Part shown: positions 1 to 11,139 of the stretch, one piece after another
Position numbering within the stretch: position 1 is the first letter of the stretch
How the letters are laid out: every line of letters begins with the position of its first letter
Source of the DNA: Iris pallida
Lineage: Eukaryota; Streptophyta; Magnoliopsida; Asparagales; Iridaceae
Direction of reading: 5' to 3'
Length of the DNA stretch: 64,000 nt
Assembly (NCBI GenBank): GCA_029216955.1
Contig: JANAVB010016200.1
Coordinates: 1,647,835-1,711,834, forward strand
The notes under the pieces: generated by a model
Databases searched by the model: none
Told to the model about the DNA's origin: nothing
Seen by the model: only the letters and a program-made list of their open reading frames with translations
Position numbers and translations under genes: made by a program

Positions 1-794
1 TATATTTTGAAAATTTTGCCTTGGGCCCCCAACAACTCAGGACCGGCCCTGCCATCCTAAATATAGTTTCTGGATACGCCTCTGCTTTGGAGTGAACAAA
101 ATCGTACTACTTTTCCATATGAATATTAATTACTTCTTGACACAATGTCTACTACCCATCTTTCTTCCTGTGTTTGGTGTGCTATTTTGTTACTTATTCC
201 TTCGTATGCAAGGAAGTACGGATACTTAAAAAAATATTTGCCATGTTGGACACATATCGTATTGTATTGTATCATATTAGACACAACCTAGCACTACAAA
301 ACCTTGTTAGCAATCACCCGAATAAAACACGTATTACATGCAAAATTTTTCGTATCTTTCAGAACGTATAATACTTACGTACTTTTGATAGATTTAAATC
401 AGAACGTAAGCATGCGAAATTTTAAACGAGTTCCATATAAATTATTGAAAAATTTGGTACAAAAACGTGGTTGTTATCTGTTTAATTAATCAAATTTGAC
501 AACATATTTAAGAATGTGAAATTTTTAAACTCAATATTTTTATTTTTCGAATATTTATTTAAATTTTTGAACATATTTTATTTACACTGAATCAATTTAT
601 ACTCATACTTTTATCGTCCTGAATATATGCCATTTATCGAATTACTAACCAGGCTCCAAAATACGTTAGCATACACCAAAATAGATCTTCGTATCCATGT
701 CTTTTGCAACATAGTTTCGTATACTTTTGTGTGGGAAAGAAAACCATGGTACTAATAGCTTCCTCTCCTTGTTCCCGCTTGCAATATATAATAG
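1..794. other. AT-rich non-coding segment upstream of glucanase exon
   Basis: AT-rich sequence with only short chance reading frames and no recognisable protein similarity. It ends in a splice-acceptor-like sequence (pyrimidine-poor, ending ATAG at 791-794) directly before the glucanase exon, so it is probably the 3' part of that gene's intron. The first bases carry a GC-rich fragment typical of plant repeats. Confidence 0.5.
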
Positions 795-1938
795 ATACGT
801 AGCGGTCGGCAACGAGCCCTTCCTCACCACCTACAACGGCTCCTTCCTGAACAGCACCTTCCCGGCCCTCCAGAACATCCAGAACGCCCTCAACGAAGCG
901 GGCCTCGGCGACTCCGTCAAGGCCACCGTCCCCCTCAACGCGGACGTCTACAACTCCCCCCCGGACAACAACGTCCCCTCCGCCGGACGCTTCCGCGCGG
1001 ACATCGCCGCCCTCATGGCCGACATCGTCCGCTTCCTCGCCCGCAACGCTGCCCCCTTCACCGTCAACATCTACCCCTTCCTCAGCCTCTACGGCAACCC
1101 CCACTTCCCCATGGACTACGCCTTCTTCGACGGCGCCGCCGCCCCCGTCCCCGACGCCAACGGCATCGCCTACGCCAACGTCTTCGACGCCAACTTCGAC
1201 ACGCTCGTCTCCGCCCTCGCCGCCGTCGGATTCGGGGACCTCCCCGTCGTGGTCGGGGAGGTCGGGTGGCCGACCGACGGAGACGTAAACGCCAAGGCGG
1301 GCCACGCCCAGAGGTTCTACTCCGGCCTCCTGCAGCGCCTCGCCGCCAACCGCGGCACGCCGCTGCGGCCCGGCGCCTACATGGAGGTCTACCTGTTCAG
1401 CCTGGTCGACGAGGACGCCAAGAGCATCGCCCCGGGGAGCTTCGAGCGCCACTGGGGGATATTCCGGTACGACGGGCAGCCGAAGTTCCCGATGGACCTC
1501 TCCGGGCAGGGGCGGGAGAGGATGCTCGCGGGGGCCAGGGACGTGCGGTACCTGCCCCGGAGGTGGTGCGTCTTCGACCCGGACTCGGGCGGGGACGCGA
1601 GCAAGCTCGGGGACAACGTGGACTTCGCGTGCACGTTCTCCGACTGCACCTCGCTCGGCTACGGGTCCACCTGCAACGGCCTGGACGCCGACGGCAACGC
1701 ATCGTACGCGTTCAACATGTACTTCCAGGCCCAGGACCAGAGGGACCTGAGCTGCTACTTCCAGGGGCTCGGGAAGGTCACGACGGAGGACTACTCGCAG
1801 GGGGAGTGCAAATTCATCGTCCAGATGGGATACAACGGCGGGGCCTCTCCGTTCTCGCCGCCGCCGCCGCCGCTCGCGGTGCTCGTGTTGGTATGCTTGG
1901 TTATGCAAATTCTTCTGACTTTTGAAGTGATTGTATAA
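795..1938 (+). CDS. Glucan endo-1,3-beta-glucosidase, GH17 + X8 (CBM43), 3' exon only
   Basis: Hydrolyses internal beta-1,3-glucan (callose) bonds at the cell wall. The exon opens with Y-V-A-V-G-N-E-P-F, the GH17 strand carrying the acid/base glutamate (codon about 810-812). The nucleophile region V-V-V-G-E-V-G-W-P follows (Glu codon 1258-1260). From about 1560 comes a cysteine-rich X8 carbohydrate-binding domain starting W-C-V-F-D-P, with the ACTFSDCTSLGYGSTC pattern. The end (about 1850-1935) is a Pro/Ser linker and a hydrophobic tail, as in GPI-anchored members. The signal peptide and about 110 N-terminal residues of the family are absent, so exon 1 lies beyond the window or is lost. An ATG at 727 opens the same frame but lies in the likely intron; I place the exon start at 795 because the residue before Tyr would then be completed across a phase-2 junction. 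G/C dominates third positions, unlike the SINE1-type gene nearby. No stop or frameshift is seen. Confidence 0.85.
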
Positions 1939-2420
1939 ACAAAAAAGAGGATTTTTTTTTTTTGGTGATTTTATATTATCATTCTTTTTTTTTTTTTTTC
2001 TTTTTAGTTCAACTTAATCAATTGGTTGATCGGTCCAATCTATTTCAAAAGAAAGCCTAATATTAACAAATTTGGATACTTTAACAAGTCATTAGCTTCT
2101 ATTTTTTTTCTCTGTTGTGAATTTTCGGATAAATCTATACAAGTCAAAGAATGGCAGGTAGACATGACACTGAACTTCAAAAACATTACTATTATGGTGG
2201 ACTTCAAGTCGTTTGTGGGTTCGGACCCCTCTCACGATTTTAAGAGTCGCTAGTGAATTCAAACATATAATGTCCATTTTGGCAGGGTTGCTAATTCCGA
2301 CTTTATTTCGACATTGTACAACCTTCCATCAATACGCGCGAACCAATCTTGACAGATCCTCTTCTGTTAACCTACTCTAAACTGTATGAAGATGGCTATA
2401 TATAGTTTTTTTTTCCTACA
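1939..2420 (+). repeat. Possible decayed LTR (5' side)
   Basis: Follows the glucanase stop with T-rich sequence that may include its 3' UTR. From about 2000 it resembles the segment at 4530-4650: both carry a CAATTGGTTGA-like stretch, a GACAGATCC block and a TCTATAGT or TATATAGTTTT stretch. It ends CCTACA at 2420, just before a TGGTATCAGA primer-site-like sequence (2426-2435). This suggests the 5' LTR of an old retroelement. The boundaries are guesses. Confidence 0.3.
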
Positions 2421-3046
2421 TAAGGTGGTATCAGATTTTTGGTTTCGATCCGGCGACGCTCTCTAATTTGTTGACTATCATCATCACCGTCATTCAAGCT
2501 CACCACCATCACTATCTCAAGCTGTAGTTGATTCACGACAAGAGACGTCGACCTACTTCAACATAAGCAATACTTTCTTATCCACTTGAACCGTGACCAT
2601 GACGATGGAGTCCAAGAGGATGTTTCTTACTATCAATGAGTTGGACATACCTAAAGGTTCCAAAGTGAAGGAAAAGTTTACTCTAATTAATGATAGAGAT
2701 GCACGAAACAAGATCGTGTTGAAGACTATTGAAGAAGAACCTCCGGTAGACATGGAAGAAAGCCATGGGTCTCATTCGCCCTTCTACAAGTTTCATCATC
2801 TTCTAAGGACAAGGACAAGGACAAGGACAAGGACGTCGTTTCACAAACAAAACCTTTGACATTATCTCGAGTTTCATGTGCTGTGTTAGTACACCATATT
2901 CAAATCTTTACGCTTCGTGTTAGACTACCTATCACCCTTTCCTTTGGGATTCTTGTGATCCATCGTCATCACTCCTATGCTTGGTGACTAATGGAAAATT
3001 TTGTTACATGCTTATATGCAATTGACACTCGCATTGGGGCATGATG
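2421..3046 (+). mobile_element. Internal part of decayed LTR retroelement
   Basis: Begins with a sequence matching the initiator-Met-tRNA primer-binding site of plant copia elements. It contains a short open frame (about 2599-2859, 87 codons) of unknown similarity that ends in five tandem copies of a 6-base AAGGAC-type unit (about 2808-2835). Nothing else is recognisable. Confidence 0.3.
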
Positions 3047-3262
3047 TGTTGGATTGTATCTCGTTTTCGATTGAACGTTCAAAGGGGATGACAACGGTGT
3101 TGGTAATTTAGTCCAACTCGGATATGAGGTGGGATCATGAGGTATAGATAATTGGAATTGGTTCAGGCCTTGCATGAGAATTCTCTTTTAAGACATATGG
3201 GCTCAATTCAATATCACACCTCATAGGCCAATTCTGATTCGGATCACACTGCGTACCCAACA
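3047..3262 (+). repeat. TRIM 5' LTR
   Basis: Starts TGTTGGATTG and ends CCCAACA. Aligns along its whole length with 3650-4046 apart from the MITE inserted there. Confidence 0.8.
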
Positions 3263-3495
3263 AATGGTATCAGAGTCCATGGTTATATGACTGATTTTGG
3301 CGGCTCTAATTGATTCGATACAAATGGTGCTGAACGTTCATGCATATACAAGAATATATGGGCTCTCTTTTCATGGTAGAGTTAGGAGCATATGCAACTA
3401 CACAAATTGGCTTCAAAGGTGGGTTTAACACGTCCAAGATGGAGCAAGACATTAATGTGGTTGGCACACAATGGTGGTGTCGATGAACGTGCGGA

Positions 3496-3630
3496 AACGA
3501 ATAAGATAGCAGGAGTGGTAAGGTTGTTCGGCTGGCGGAAACGAACAAAATTTAACAGAGGTGCTAAGGTTGTTCGGCTAGCGAAAACGAACAAATGTAG
3601 CAAGGGTACTAAAGTTATTCGGCTAGCAAA
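3496..3630 (+). repeat. Three tandem ~45-bp units inside the TRIM
   Basis: Units at 3496-3539, 3540-3585 and 3586-3630 each begin AACGAA and end in a TTCGGCT(A/G)GC block. They form most of the TRIM interior and have no convincing coding potential. Confidence 0.75.
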
Positions 3631-3649
3631 AGTGAGCTAAGGTGAAAAT

Positions 3650-4046
3650 TGTTGGATTATATCTCGTTTAGGTTGAGCGCTCAAAGGGGGTGACAATAAT
3701 GTTGGTAATTTAGTCTCATCAGGGGCGGATCCAGAAATTATATCTAGGATGGGCTGACAAAAATTTGGGTGGGCTGAAAGTAGATAAATCCATATAAAAA
3801 AACCAAAAAAAAAATTATATGGAAAAAAAATGTAAATATTTTTGTTTGGGGTGGGCTTCAGCCCACCCCACCCAACCCCTGGATCCGTCCCTGAGTCTCA
3901 TATCAAGTAGGAGGTGGAATCATGAGGTGTAGATAATTGAAATTGGTTCAGATCTTACATGAAATTTTTTTTTTAAGACATATGAGCTAAATTCAATATC
4001 GCACCTACTGGACCAAATCCGGTTCAGGTCACACGCATTCCCAACA
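3650..4046 (+). repeat. TRIM 3' LTR, interrupted by a hAT MITE
   Basis: The second copy of the TRIM terminal repeat, split at 3719/3902 by a 174-bp MITE plus an 8-bp target duplication. Confidence 0.8.
3720..3893 (+). mobile_element. hAT-type MITE, 174 bp
   Basis: Terminal inverted repeats CAGGGGCGGATCCAG (left) and CAGGGACGGATCCAG (right, reverse complement). The perfect 8-bp target duplication AGTCTCAT at 3712-3719 and 3894-3901 is diagnostic of the hAT superfamily. Subterminal GGTGGGCT / AGCCCACC repeats are also present. No transposase, so it is non-autonomous. Confidence 0.93.
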
Positions 4047-4667
4047 GAATGTACTATCGTTGGATTTGTCCATCGTCTTAACTCATACATGTTGGTCAAA
4101 GCAAATAGCTTGGACTATATGTACCATTGGATTCGACTTCCCTCGAGATGTATGCGCCTGACGTACAGTTGATGAGAAGTTCTTTGTCATTACTCATTCG
4201 TTCGTTGTGCAGATGAGCATTTACGTATTTACGAGTTTGGCACATTGGATAATGTATTGGTTTCTCTTTCGAGAGAGGTTGATTATTAAGAGCATAGAGC
4301 GACACATTTTGACTGTTTATATACTTCCAACATATATTGCGAAATTTTCGATTGTTCCAACTGCGAGTGACTGATTCATGTTTGGAGTCCGTGTTTAGAA
4401 AAAGTACACTTGTTGACGATGGATTGTTCTCCGCAAGTGTTATGTTTGGTGGATGCTTATTGCATGAGACTTTCGAAATCAATTTCAGAGATGAACTCGG
4501 GAACGAGTTCAGTTCAACAAGAAGAGTATGATGCAGGGGTGCAACTAATCAACTTGACCAATTGGTTGAACCAACCTCGACAGATCCGTTTCTCCCAGCC
4601 TACTATGAACCGTAAGAAGGTATCTATAGTATTTTTTCACAAAATTCAGACACATTTTGGTCATTGA
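4047..4667 (+). repeat. 3' remainder of decayed LTR element
   Basis: No recognisable protein. The stretch at about 4530-4650 resembles the putative LTR at 2000-2420 (CAATTGGTTGA, GACAGATCC, TATCTATAGT), which would make this the 3' end of the older element into which the TRIM jumped. Confidence 0.3.
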
Positions 4668-4676
4668 TATAACAAT

Positions 4677-5474
4677 GGGCTAATTAGTGTTTAGACCCTG
4701 AATTTTATATCAACTTAGAGTTTAGGTCCTGACTTGTCCAATTGAAAAGTTTGGACCATTGACTTTATTTGTTTTGTTTCCTTTTCCAATTATGCCCTCC
4801 CTCTTAGGGGTGTGTATATTTGGACCAAACCGAACAAATCGAACCGAACCAAATCGAATCGGTCGGTTTTTAACCGAACCTATCGTCCGATCGGATTGGT
4901 TCGACTTGACTATTTAAAAAGTCGTCCGATTTGATTCGGTTCACGATTTGGCCATTCCAAAAACTGCTTAAACCGAACCAAACCGAACATAGTTAGTAAC
5001 AACCTAAAGTTAGGTTTATATTCGGTCCAGCTTATCCATCTCATACATGGTATGTTTATTTTTCATCTTCAAATTATAGATCTATTAGGATTAGGGTTTA
5101 TTTTCGAGAATCACTTTAGATTTGTGGAAAAAATTTATTATGCAAGTGATTTATTTACAAGATTATTGTCCACTTTGGTATCTCATACAAACATCTTCCA
5201 AACATGAGATGGTAAGGATTTATTTTTTTGTGAATTTATTTTGTGAAACACTTTTATATACTTAAAATTTTTTGTCTATTCAAAACCGATCAGCAGAACC
5301 AATCCAAACTGAACCAAGTCGGTCGGTTTCAAAATCGAATCGGCCAATTGGTTTGTTTGGTTCGACCGTAATTTTTTTCAAACCAATTAACTACGATTTT
5401 AAAACCGAATCGGCCAATTAATTGGTTAAACTCTAAACTGATATAAAATTCAAGGTCTAAACTCTAATTAATCC
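4677..5474. mobile_element. Mutator-type non-autonomous element, ~0.8 kb
   Basis: Inverted termini of about 46 bp: left from GGGCTAATTAG (4677), right ending CTAATTAATCC (5474). Both carry GTTTAGACC(C/T)TGAATTTTAT when read inward. The 9-bp flanks TATAACAAT (4668-4676) and TATAATAAT (5475-5483) match at 8 of 9 positions, as expected of a Mutator target duplication. The interior (about 4806-5420) is a dense field of AACCGAA / TTCGGTT words in both orientations, possibly a second nested MITE. No transposase. Confidence 0.8.
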
Positions 5475-5483
5475 TATAATAAT

Positions 5484-7069
5484 ATATGCAACCAGGCTTG
5501 CCAGTTGACAATGGATTATGGCGATGACAGTGAAAGAGGATTTATGTGCTTGGTGCAGGCCACATCTTGAAACGACTTCCAAGGAGTGGGATTAGGTCAC
5601 TCAAACTTGGAAAGAAATAAAATACAGAGGGATCTAATCCTGATGAGTCCAGTGCACGTAAGCAGAAGGAAAAAAAAGAGAAAAAAAAGAGAAAAAAAGA
5701 GAGGATATTTGAAATCAAAAAGCCACATTTCAAGCTTGGAATGCACATTACAATCAGCATACTTGATTTAAGACTGGATCAGTACTCTTGCTGACAAGCA
5801 AGCACCTGCGCTTGGATGCGTCCGCCGACATGGTTTGCTGACAGGTGGGCCGGGGTGCCATGTACGTGCTAGATGCCGAACTGCGGTCCACATGTCAGTG
5901 AGTTGGATGCAGTCAAAGTTGGCCCGAAGGGTTGGATTGTCCTATCCGGAAATAATTTTGGTTGTCATTTGACCTTTACTATGTGCCGTTTTTTTCGGGT
6001 CACTCGCGACCGATCTCTTGTAGGATCAAAACGATACCGATCTCTTGTAGGATCACGGATCACGTTGATCTTGAAGAAGTGTTCTAGCAGAAGGGATTAT
6101 CTAAATTCGAAGTCTTATTGGACTTACTCTTGGGCTGACCCTAGATGCAAATACCTAAAAACTTGAAAGGCCTTTGGAAGTTAGTAAAGGTATTCTCAAG
6201 TTGTTGTGGCCACTAGGACAAAGTTTGCGGATAAGTGAACAGTATTATCCCATAAGAAAGAAAGAAGATCCTGATTCCTTGGAGGGGATTGTAAAGGAAA
6301 AAGACAAAAGAAAAAGGAAACATGATGATCTTTACTTAGGAAATATTTTTCAATAAAATGGTATGCTTTCCTACAAGAATGATGATACCAATCACAATTA
6401 CATAACCTACATAACTCTTAAAAGGCAACCGCTGGTATTTTTACAGAAAGAAAAGTACTACTGCTGGTTATTACTTGGCCACTACTTCAAAAAAGTTTTT
6501 CTTTCTTTTTTTTTTTTTCCTTTTTTTTCCAGCAAGTGCGGGTTTAGTTAAATCGTGTGTCCTTCCACACACGATTTTTAGCCGGCCAGTTTATTTCAGA
6601 CTCTTCGTGTGGATCTTATCCGCACTTGCTTTATCATCATCGTCCCACACGCACACCCCGCGCGCTCCAGAGCTCCACGAGACGGCCATGGCGTCTTTCG
6701 ACGTCCGCAACTCAATGCCGAAGGTGTCCCCGACGTTGTCACGATGCCTACGACAACCGATGTCGTCCAACAACCCGTTCTATGCGCACGACGTCCTTAC
6801 GACGTCTTCTCGATGCCCTTACTATACCACACGACGGACCGCATGGTCGGCCGTCGTTTATATCCGTGGTAGAATGGTACCGGTTCTCGACCGTCCGTGC
6901 GGCGCCCTATTAGTTGAGTTATCATTTCTGAAAATTTCATCAAGAATATTTTACCCCTGTATAGATTTATTTATTAATAAGAACTGATCAACTGACATGA
7001 CAATTTACTAGTTTTGTACTAAATGTCAGATTTTACATAAATTGTCAATTGAAACGAATTTGACTACCC
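5484..7069. other. Unassigned stretch between two Mutator-type elements
   Basis: No reading frame here resembles a known protein. Local features are an 18-bp direct repeat with CGATCTCTTGTAGGATCA at about 6011-6054, a T-rich run near 6495-6530, and a moderately GC-rich patch (6640-6910) rich in ACGACGTC-like words whose short frames I do not recognise. Confidence 0.4.
6550..6578. other. Short hairpin
   Basis: AAATCGTGTGT and ACACACGATTT form an 11-bp perfect stem around a 6-base loop. Its role is unknown. Confidence 0.5.
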
Positions 7070-7580
7070 TTTTTGCTGGAAAATTATATGGGCACATCCA
7101 AATATGATCATGGCTAGTCCGGATTGTGGCTAGCCCAAATTTTTTTTGTTTTTCATATGACTAGTCCAATTTTTTGATCATGGCTATCCCAAATCCCCCC
7201 CCCCCCCCCCCCCCCCCAAACCCATTTTTTTTTCCTTCATTTGCAAAATCCATTCTCTCTTCCAAAACCCTCACCCCTCTCTTCTTCTTCTTCCTCTTCT
7301 CCTCCACCTCTCCTCAATCTCCAACATCTTCATCTTCTCATCCACAACTCATAAATCTCCAACATCTTCCACCATCCTCCTCTTTTGAAGAAATTAATTC
7401 AAGCACCCAAATTATTTCTCAATTTATTTCCAAAACCCTAGAAATTAATTTGAAAAATTCAAGCATCAATTACATTGTTTATTTCAATTCTTTGTAGCCC
7501 AATTAAACTACATACGGAGTGAAAAATTATCCATTTAAATTAAACCCAAGTATGAACGAACGAGAAAACTCTGCGTCGAC

Positions 7581-7900
7581 AAGGACTGCCCAATTTTCTG
7601 GCAGTCCTACAAACTGAATGGACTGCCAAAAAATTGGGCAGTCCTAAGTCACAACATGTGAAACTTAGGACTGCCCATTCTTCTGGCAGTCCAACATACA
7701 GACTGGACTGCCAGATAGTTGGGCAGTCCAAAGTTACATATGCTGTGAGTTGGACTGTCCATTCTTTTGGCAGTCCAACATACAGTAAGGACTGCCAGAA
7801 AAATGGGCAGTCCTTTGTTTCACATGTTGTGACTTAGGACTGTCCAGTTTTCTGGCAGTCCATTCAGTTTGTAGGACTGCCAGAAAATTGGACAGTCCTT
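7581..7900. repeat. 320-bp palindrome made of nested GGACTGCC hairpins
   Basis: Eight GGACTG(C/T)C...GGCAGTCC half-hairpins lie in a row (GGACTGCC/GGCAGTCC around an AATTTT-like core). The whole block is also an inverted repeat: 7581-7675 matches the reverse complement of 7810-7900 almost base for base, with its centre near 7740. Confidence 0.85.
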
Positions 7901-8088
7901 GTTTACACTAGTTGAACAACAATATTATGGTTTCCACCAATATTAGGGTTTGTGCATTATGAGGAGCCTTTGGGTGCCATCAAAATTAGAAATGAGAAAA
8001 AAAATTAGGATTTAATTTTTAGGTGTTTTCTTCTCATTTTATTCTTCTCCGTTAATTGAAAATCGAAATTCGAATTGGAAAAAAAAAA

Positions 8089-8264
8089 GGTTTTAAACCC
8101 CATTATACTTGGAGATAGTGAAAATGAGTTGAGAAAGAAAATTAGGGTTTAAATCCCATTAAAATTCTCTTTTGTTGGTTTTAAACCCCATTATACTTGG
8201 AGACAGTGAGAATGAGTTGAGAAAGAAAATTAGGATTTAAACCCCATTAAAATTTTCATTTTTG
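8089..8264 (+). repeat. Tandem duplication, two 88-bp units
   Basis: Units 8089-8176 and 8177-8264 both start GGTTTTAAACCCCATTATAC and differ at a few positions. Confidence 0.85.
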
Positions 8265-8502
8265 TTGTTTTTGTTCTTCTTCTTCCTCTTCTTCTTTTTC
8301 TTGTTCTTCTTCTTCTTCTTCTTCTTCTTCTTCTTGGATGAGTTGAGGAAGAAGAAAAGCAAAATTAGAAAAATTGACTTTTATACTAAAGAGTGGGATA
8401 GCCATGATCACTTTATTCAATGACAAATTTGTAAATAAACCAAAGTTCAAAATGGGCTAGCCATGATAAGTTTTGGATGTGCCCATATTAGCCTTTTTGC
8501 TG

Positions 8503-10061
8503 CAAAACTTCAAAGCAAAGAGAGAGATGGCAAATTGAAAACTTTATCGTTTCCACTTATTTACTTCTCGCAACATTACTCAATTGATACAAAACTCTGA
8601 ACGTTGTTTTAAGAGAGGCGACAAAGAATTGAAAAATCATATCATGGTTCAGCTGCTGAACTGAATCACTGATATTGGGATAAAGCACTCTTCCAAAAGG
8701 AAATTAATAGGGTCAACACCAAAAATAATAGGACTATCACATTTTACTTTTGTAAAAAATATGATCATTTTTTATATCCAAATTATCTATTATTCAAAAA
8801 AACTGTGAGGCTATTCCATAGAGTTTTCCATCTTAGGACTTCCAGAATTCTGATAGTTTTGACAGCCAAAATACTGACAATACTAAGATAGAAAGCTCTT
8901 TGTCTTGACTGTGCCAGAATCCTAACAGTCCTAAGACATAATTTTTGTCTTGGATTGTCAAAATTTTGGTAGTCCTTGCTATAATACTGCCAAAATTCTG
9001 GCAGTCATTCGTCCTCTCCAATTCGACTGTCACAATTTCTAAAACTTCCAAACTCTTATAAAGGATTCGAAACCGCTAATAATGGTGTACGAAAAAAAAT
9101 AAACCCCAATATACATTAATCGAAATATAAAAATCAAAAAGAAAAAAAATCCTAATAATTGTGTGTTCAAGAAGAATGGCCATATTTTTCACAAAATGGC
9201 CATATTTTTTATTATTATATGAGATAAAGAGGAAGAAGGAATATGAGTTTGAATATTTGAAATTGTATGTTGACCTGACAAATTGTGTTGCCCCTAACAA
9301 TTTTTAACTTAAACGTGTTGCCTCCTAACATGCGATAGCCCCTATCACATTGTGTGTTCCCCCTAGTAAATACCCCATCCAAAATGGCACAAATAAGAAT
9401 TTGCTACAATTTGGACAAGAACAATATTTGAAGTTGGTTTGGGGGGTGGGGGGGGGGGGGTGGTGTGTTGATTTGACAGAGACACTTATACCTTAGCAAA
9501 ATCTTAGTTTGCACAGCAGCACAAGCAGTTAGGATCAATTGATGTCTTAAAACAAATTCTTATTTTGCATAAGGAATGACATGGATGTTCGAATGTTCCC
9601 TGCTTATAGTCCTGGTTATATTTGAGAATGGAGACCAACCGAAATCTTAACATAGCAAGCAGGACTTAGTTGATGTGAAGATTTATGTTGGTCATAAGAA
9701 TTGGGAGAAATTTCTAACAGACCAGACCAGGGGAGCACATTTGATTCAGAAGTAACCTAACTCTGTCAGGATAAATTCCAGTAGTAACAAGTTTAAAACA
9801 AATAAAGGAGAGCAGCTGCAGAATGAAACTGCACAAATCATAAGAATCAAAAGAAGACGAAAAGCTAAGAAATAAATTAGATTCACCAGCTGCAGTGTGT
9901 ATATGAAAGACTAAATGCAACTTAGCTGTTCAGACTCTTTCCAGTGCAAGCAAGCAAGCGAGAGTCTTAATATGTTTTTACTGAGTTTACAACTTGAATT
10001 GTAGGAACACCCAGCATAACAACACAGTTGCAGAATGTACCCAAACATAACAAAGCTGATG
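8503..10061. other. Decayed repeat and 3' flank of the SINE1-type gene
   Basis: At 8830-9020 there are degraded copies of the same GGACTGCCA / TGGCAGTCC hairpins seen at 7581-7900, suggesting an older copy of the 7079-8493 family. A G-run lies at about 9440-9460. The last several hundred bases before 10062 should hold the 3' UTR of the minus-strand gene, but I cannot place its end. Confidence 0.45.
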
Positions 10062-10496
10062 TTAAGTTGGGACTACGTGAAAGACTTTCTGGTCAGTACC
10101 AGACGACACGATAATGGCAAGGATAATTACGAAAAGACAACAAATAAAACTCACAGCAGCTTTACCGAAACCATGCCTTTGGGTTTTCGCTGTAGGAAAT
10201 ATACTGTTATCTTCACCTTCTGTGCTGCGAAAGGCTTCCAAAACGTCACTAGTAGTTGGTGCAAACTCAGCTCTGCTCGTCACAGGTTCAGCGTCATAGG
10301 CTCCCTGTTGCATGCCTGGCCTTTTGATGCACTCGTTGCTCCTTCCTTGGGCTTCATGGTTCGTGTTATGAGAATGCTCATATTGGTCCCATCTGACTTC
10401 CGGTGAAGTTGGAGTAGAGTTATGAAGGTATTGAGTGATCCTTTGAGGCGTAGAGTACGTCTTTACATCATTACCAACAAGCTGTTGTCCGAACCT
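10062..10496 (-). CDS. SINE1: SINE1/SINE2-type KASH protein, exon 2 (C-terminal)
   Basis: Encodes residues 452-595 of the protein begun at 17632. The intron acceptor (TTTTTTGCAG, intron end at 10497) gives a phase-0 join with the exon 1 donor. The exon is hydrophilic, then has a single transmembrane helix (about residues 564-583) and a 12-residue lumenal tail ending V-V-P-T before TAA at 10062-10064. A terminal VPT after a membrane span is the hallmark of plant KASH domains, which bind SUN proteins between the two nuclear membranes. A longer frame extends upstream to 10562, but that part is intron: it lies before the acceptor and breaks the family alignment. Confidence 0.85.
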   Translation of the reverse strand, partial: RFGQQLVGNDVKTYSTPQRITQYLHNSTPTSPEVRWDQYEHSHNTNHEAQGRSNECIKRPGMQQGAYDAEPVTSRAEFAPTTSDVLEAFRSTEGEDNSIFPTAKTQRHGFGKAAVSFICCLFVIILAIIVSSGTDQKVFHVVPT

Positions 10497-11139
10497 CTGC
10501 AAAAAACAATACAAGCCATGATGACTTCTACAGTTCTGTGCTTTCAAAGTTTCACTGGACAATTAACATTAAATGGACAAAACATATTCATCAGTCAAAA
10601 TATATGTAGAATTCTAATCATAATACAAAATCCAGAGATAATATCCATGAAAGATATTCGATCTATTGCTTAATTGGAGATATGTTAAACGAGCAAACAA
10701 TAACCTTAGCGACAATGAGTAAAACAAGACACAATTACCGATCAAAAGAAACTAATAATACAACACACAAATGCCCAATATTTAACGTGGTTCGGTCAAG
10801 CTCAACCTACTCCATGGAGCAAGGGGAGAAATAATTTTATTAAATAAACAAGAGAGAACCTTACAAGGATTACACACAAATACCGTAATGTGAAACTCCC
10901 TCTCAACAAGCTCTTTCAAGAGAGAAAACCTTACAAGGATTACTCTTGATGACTCCTTTAATAGACTCCTTAGCAAACGCTAAGAAAATCTCTCTTTTGC
11001 CCAATGGCCTTATAATCGCTTTAACCTTCCAATTCCGTGACTAAGGTACATGCAACCCTATCTTTGAAGCCATATGGTACTGGTACCTTGTGTGTGTGTA
11101 TGTCATGATCTCCTTAATACTATTGCTTGCGGATAATCA

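Larger units (their letters stand above)
3047..4046 (+). mobile_element. TRIM (terminal-repeat retrotransposon in miniature)
   Basis: Two direct repeats, each starting TGTTGG and ending CCAACA, flank a 387-bp interior with no coding capacity. The 5' LTR is 3047-3262 (216 bp). The 3' LTR is 3650-4046, which is about 215 bp once the MITE and its target duplication are removed. A TGGTATCAGAG primer-binding site follows the 5' LTR at 3265-3275. This size and organisation define a TRIM. The flanks TGATG and GAATG are not a clean 5-bp duplication, so insertion ends have diverged or the boundary is off by a base or two. Confidence 0.8.
7079..8493. mobile_element. Mutator-type foldback MITE, ~1.4 kb
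   Basis: The perfect 9-bp target duplication TTTTTGCTG occurs at 7070-7078 and 8494-8502. Inverted ends share ATATGGGCACATCCAAA and ATCATGGCTAG. The interior holds a poly-C run (about 7196-7217), the palindromic block 7581-7900, a tandem 88-bp duplication (8089-8264) and a GAA/TTC-rich tract. No transposase is present; the short frames here are low-complexity artefacts. Confidence 0.88.

Noticed and set aside
634..1908. 424-codon frame on the minus strand across the glucanase exon
   Set aside because: It is the antisense shadow of a very GC-rich exon, with biased composition and no recognisable domain.
9714..9920. Small minus-strand frame near the end of the SINE1-type gene
   Set aside because: No similarity and no initiation context; most likely 3' UTR or intergenic.
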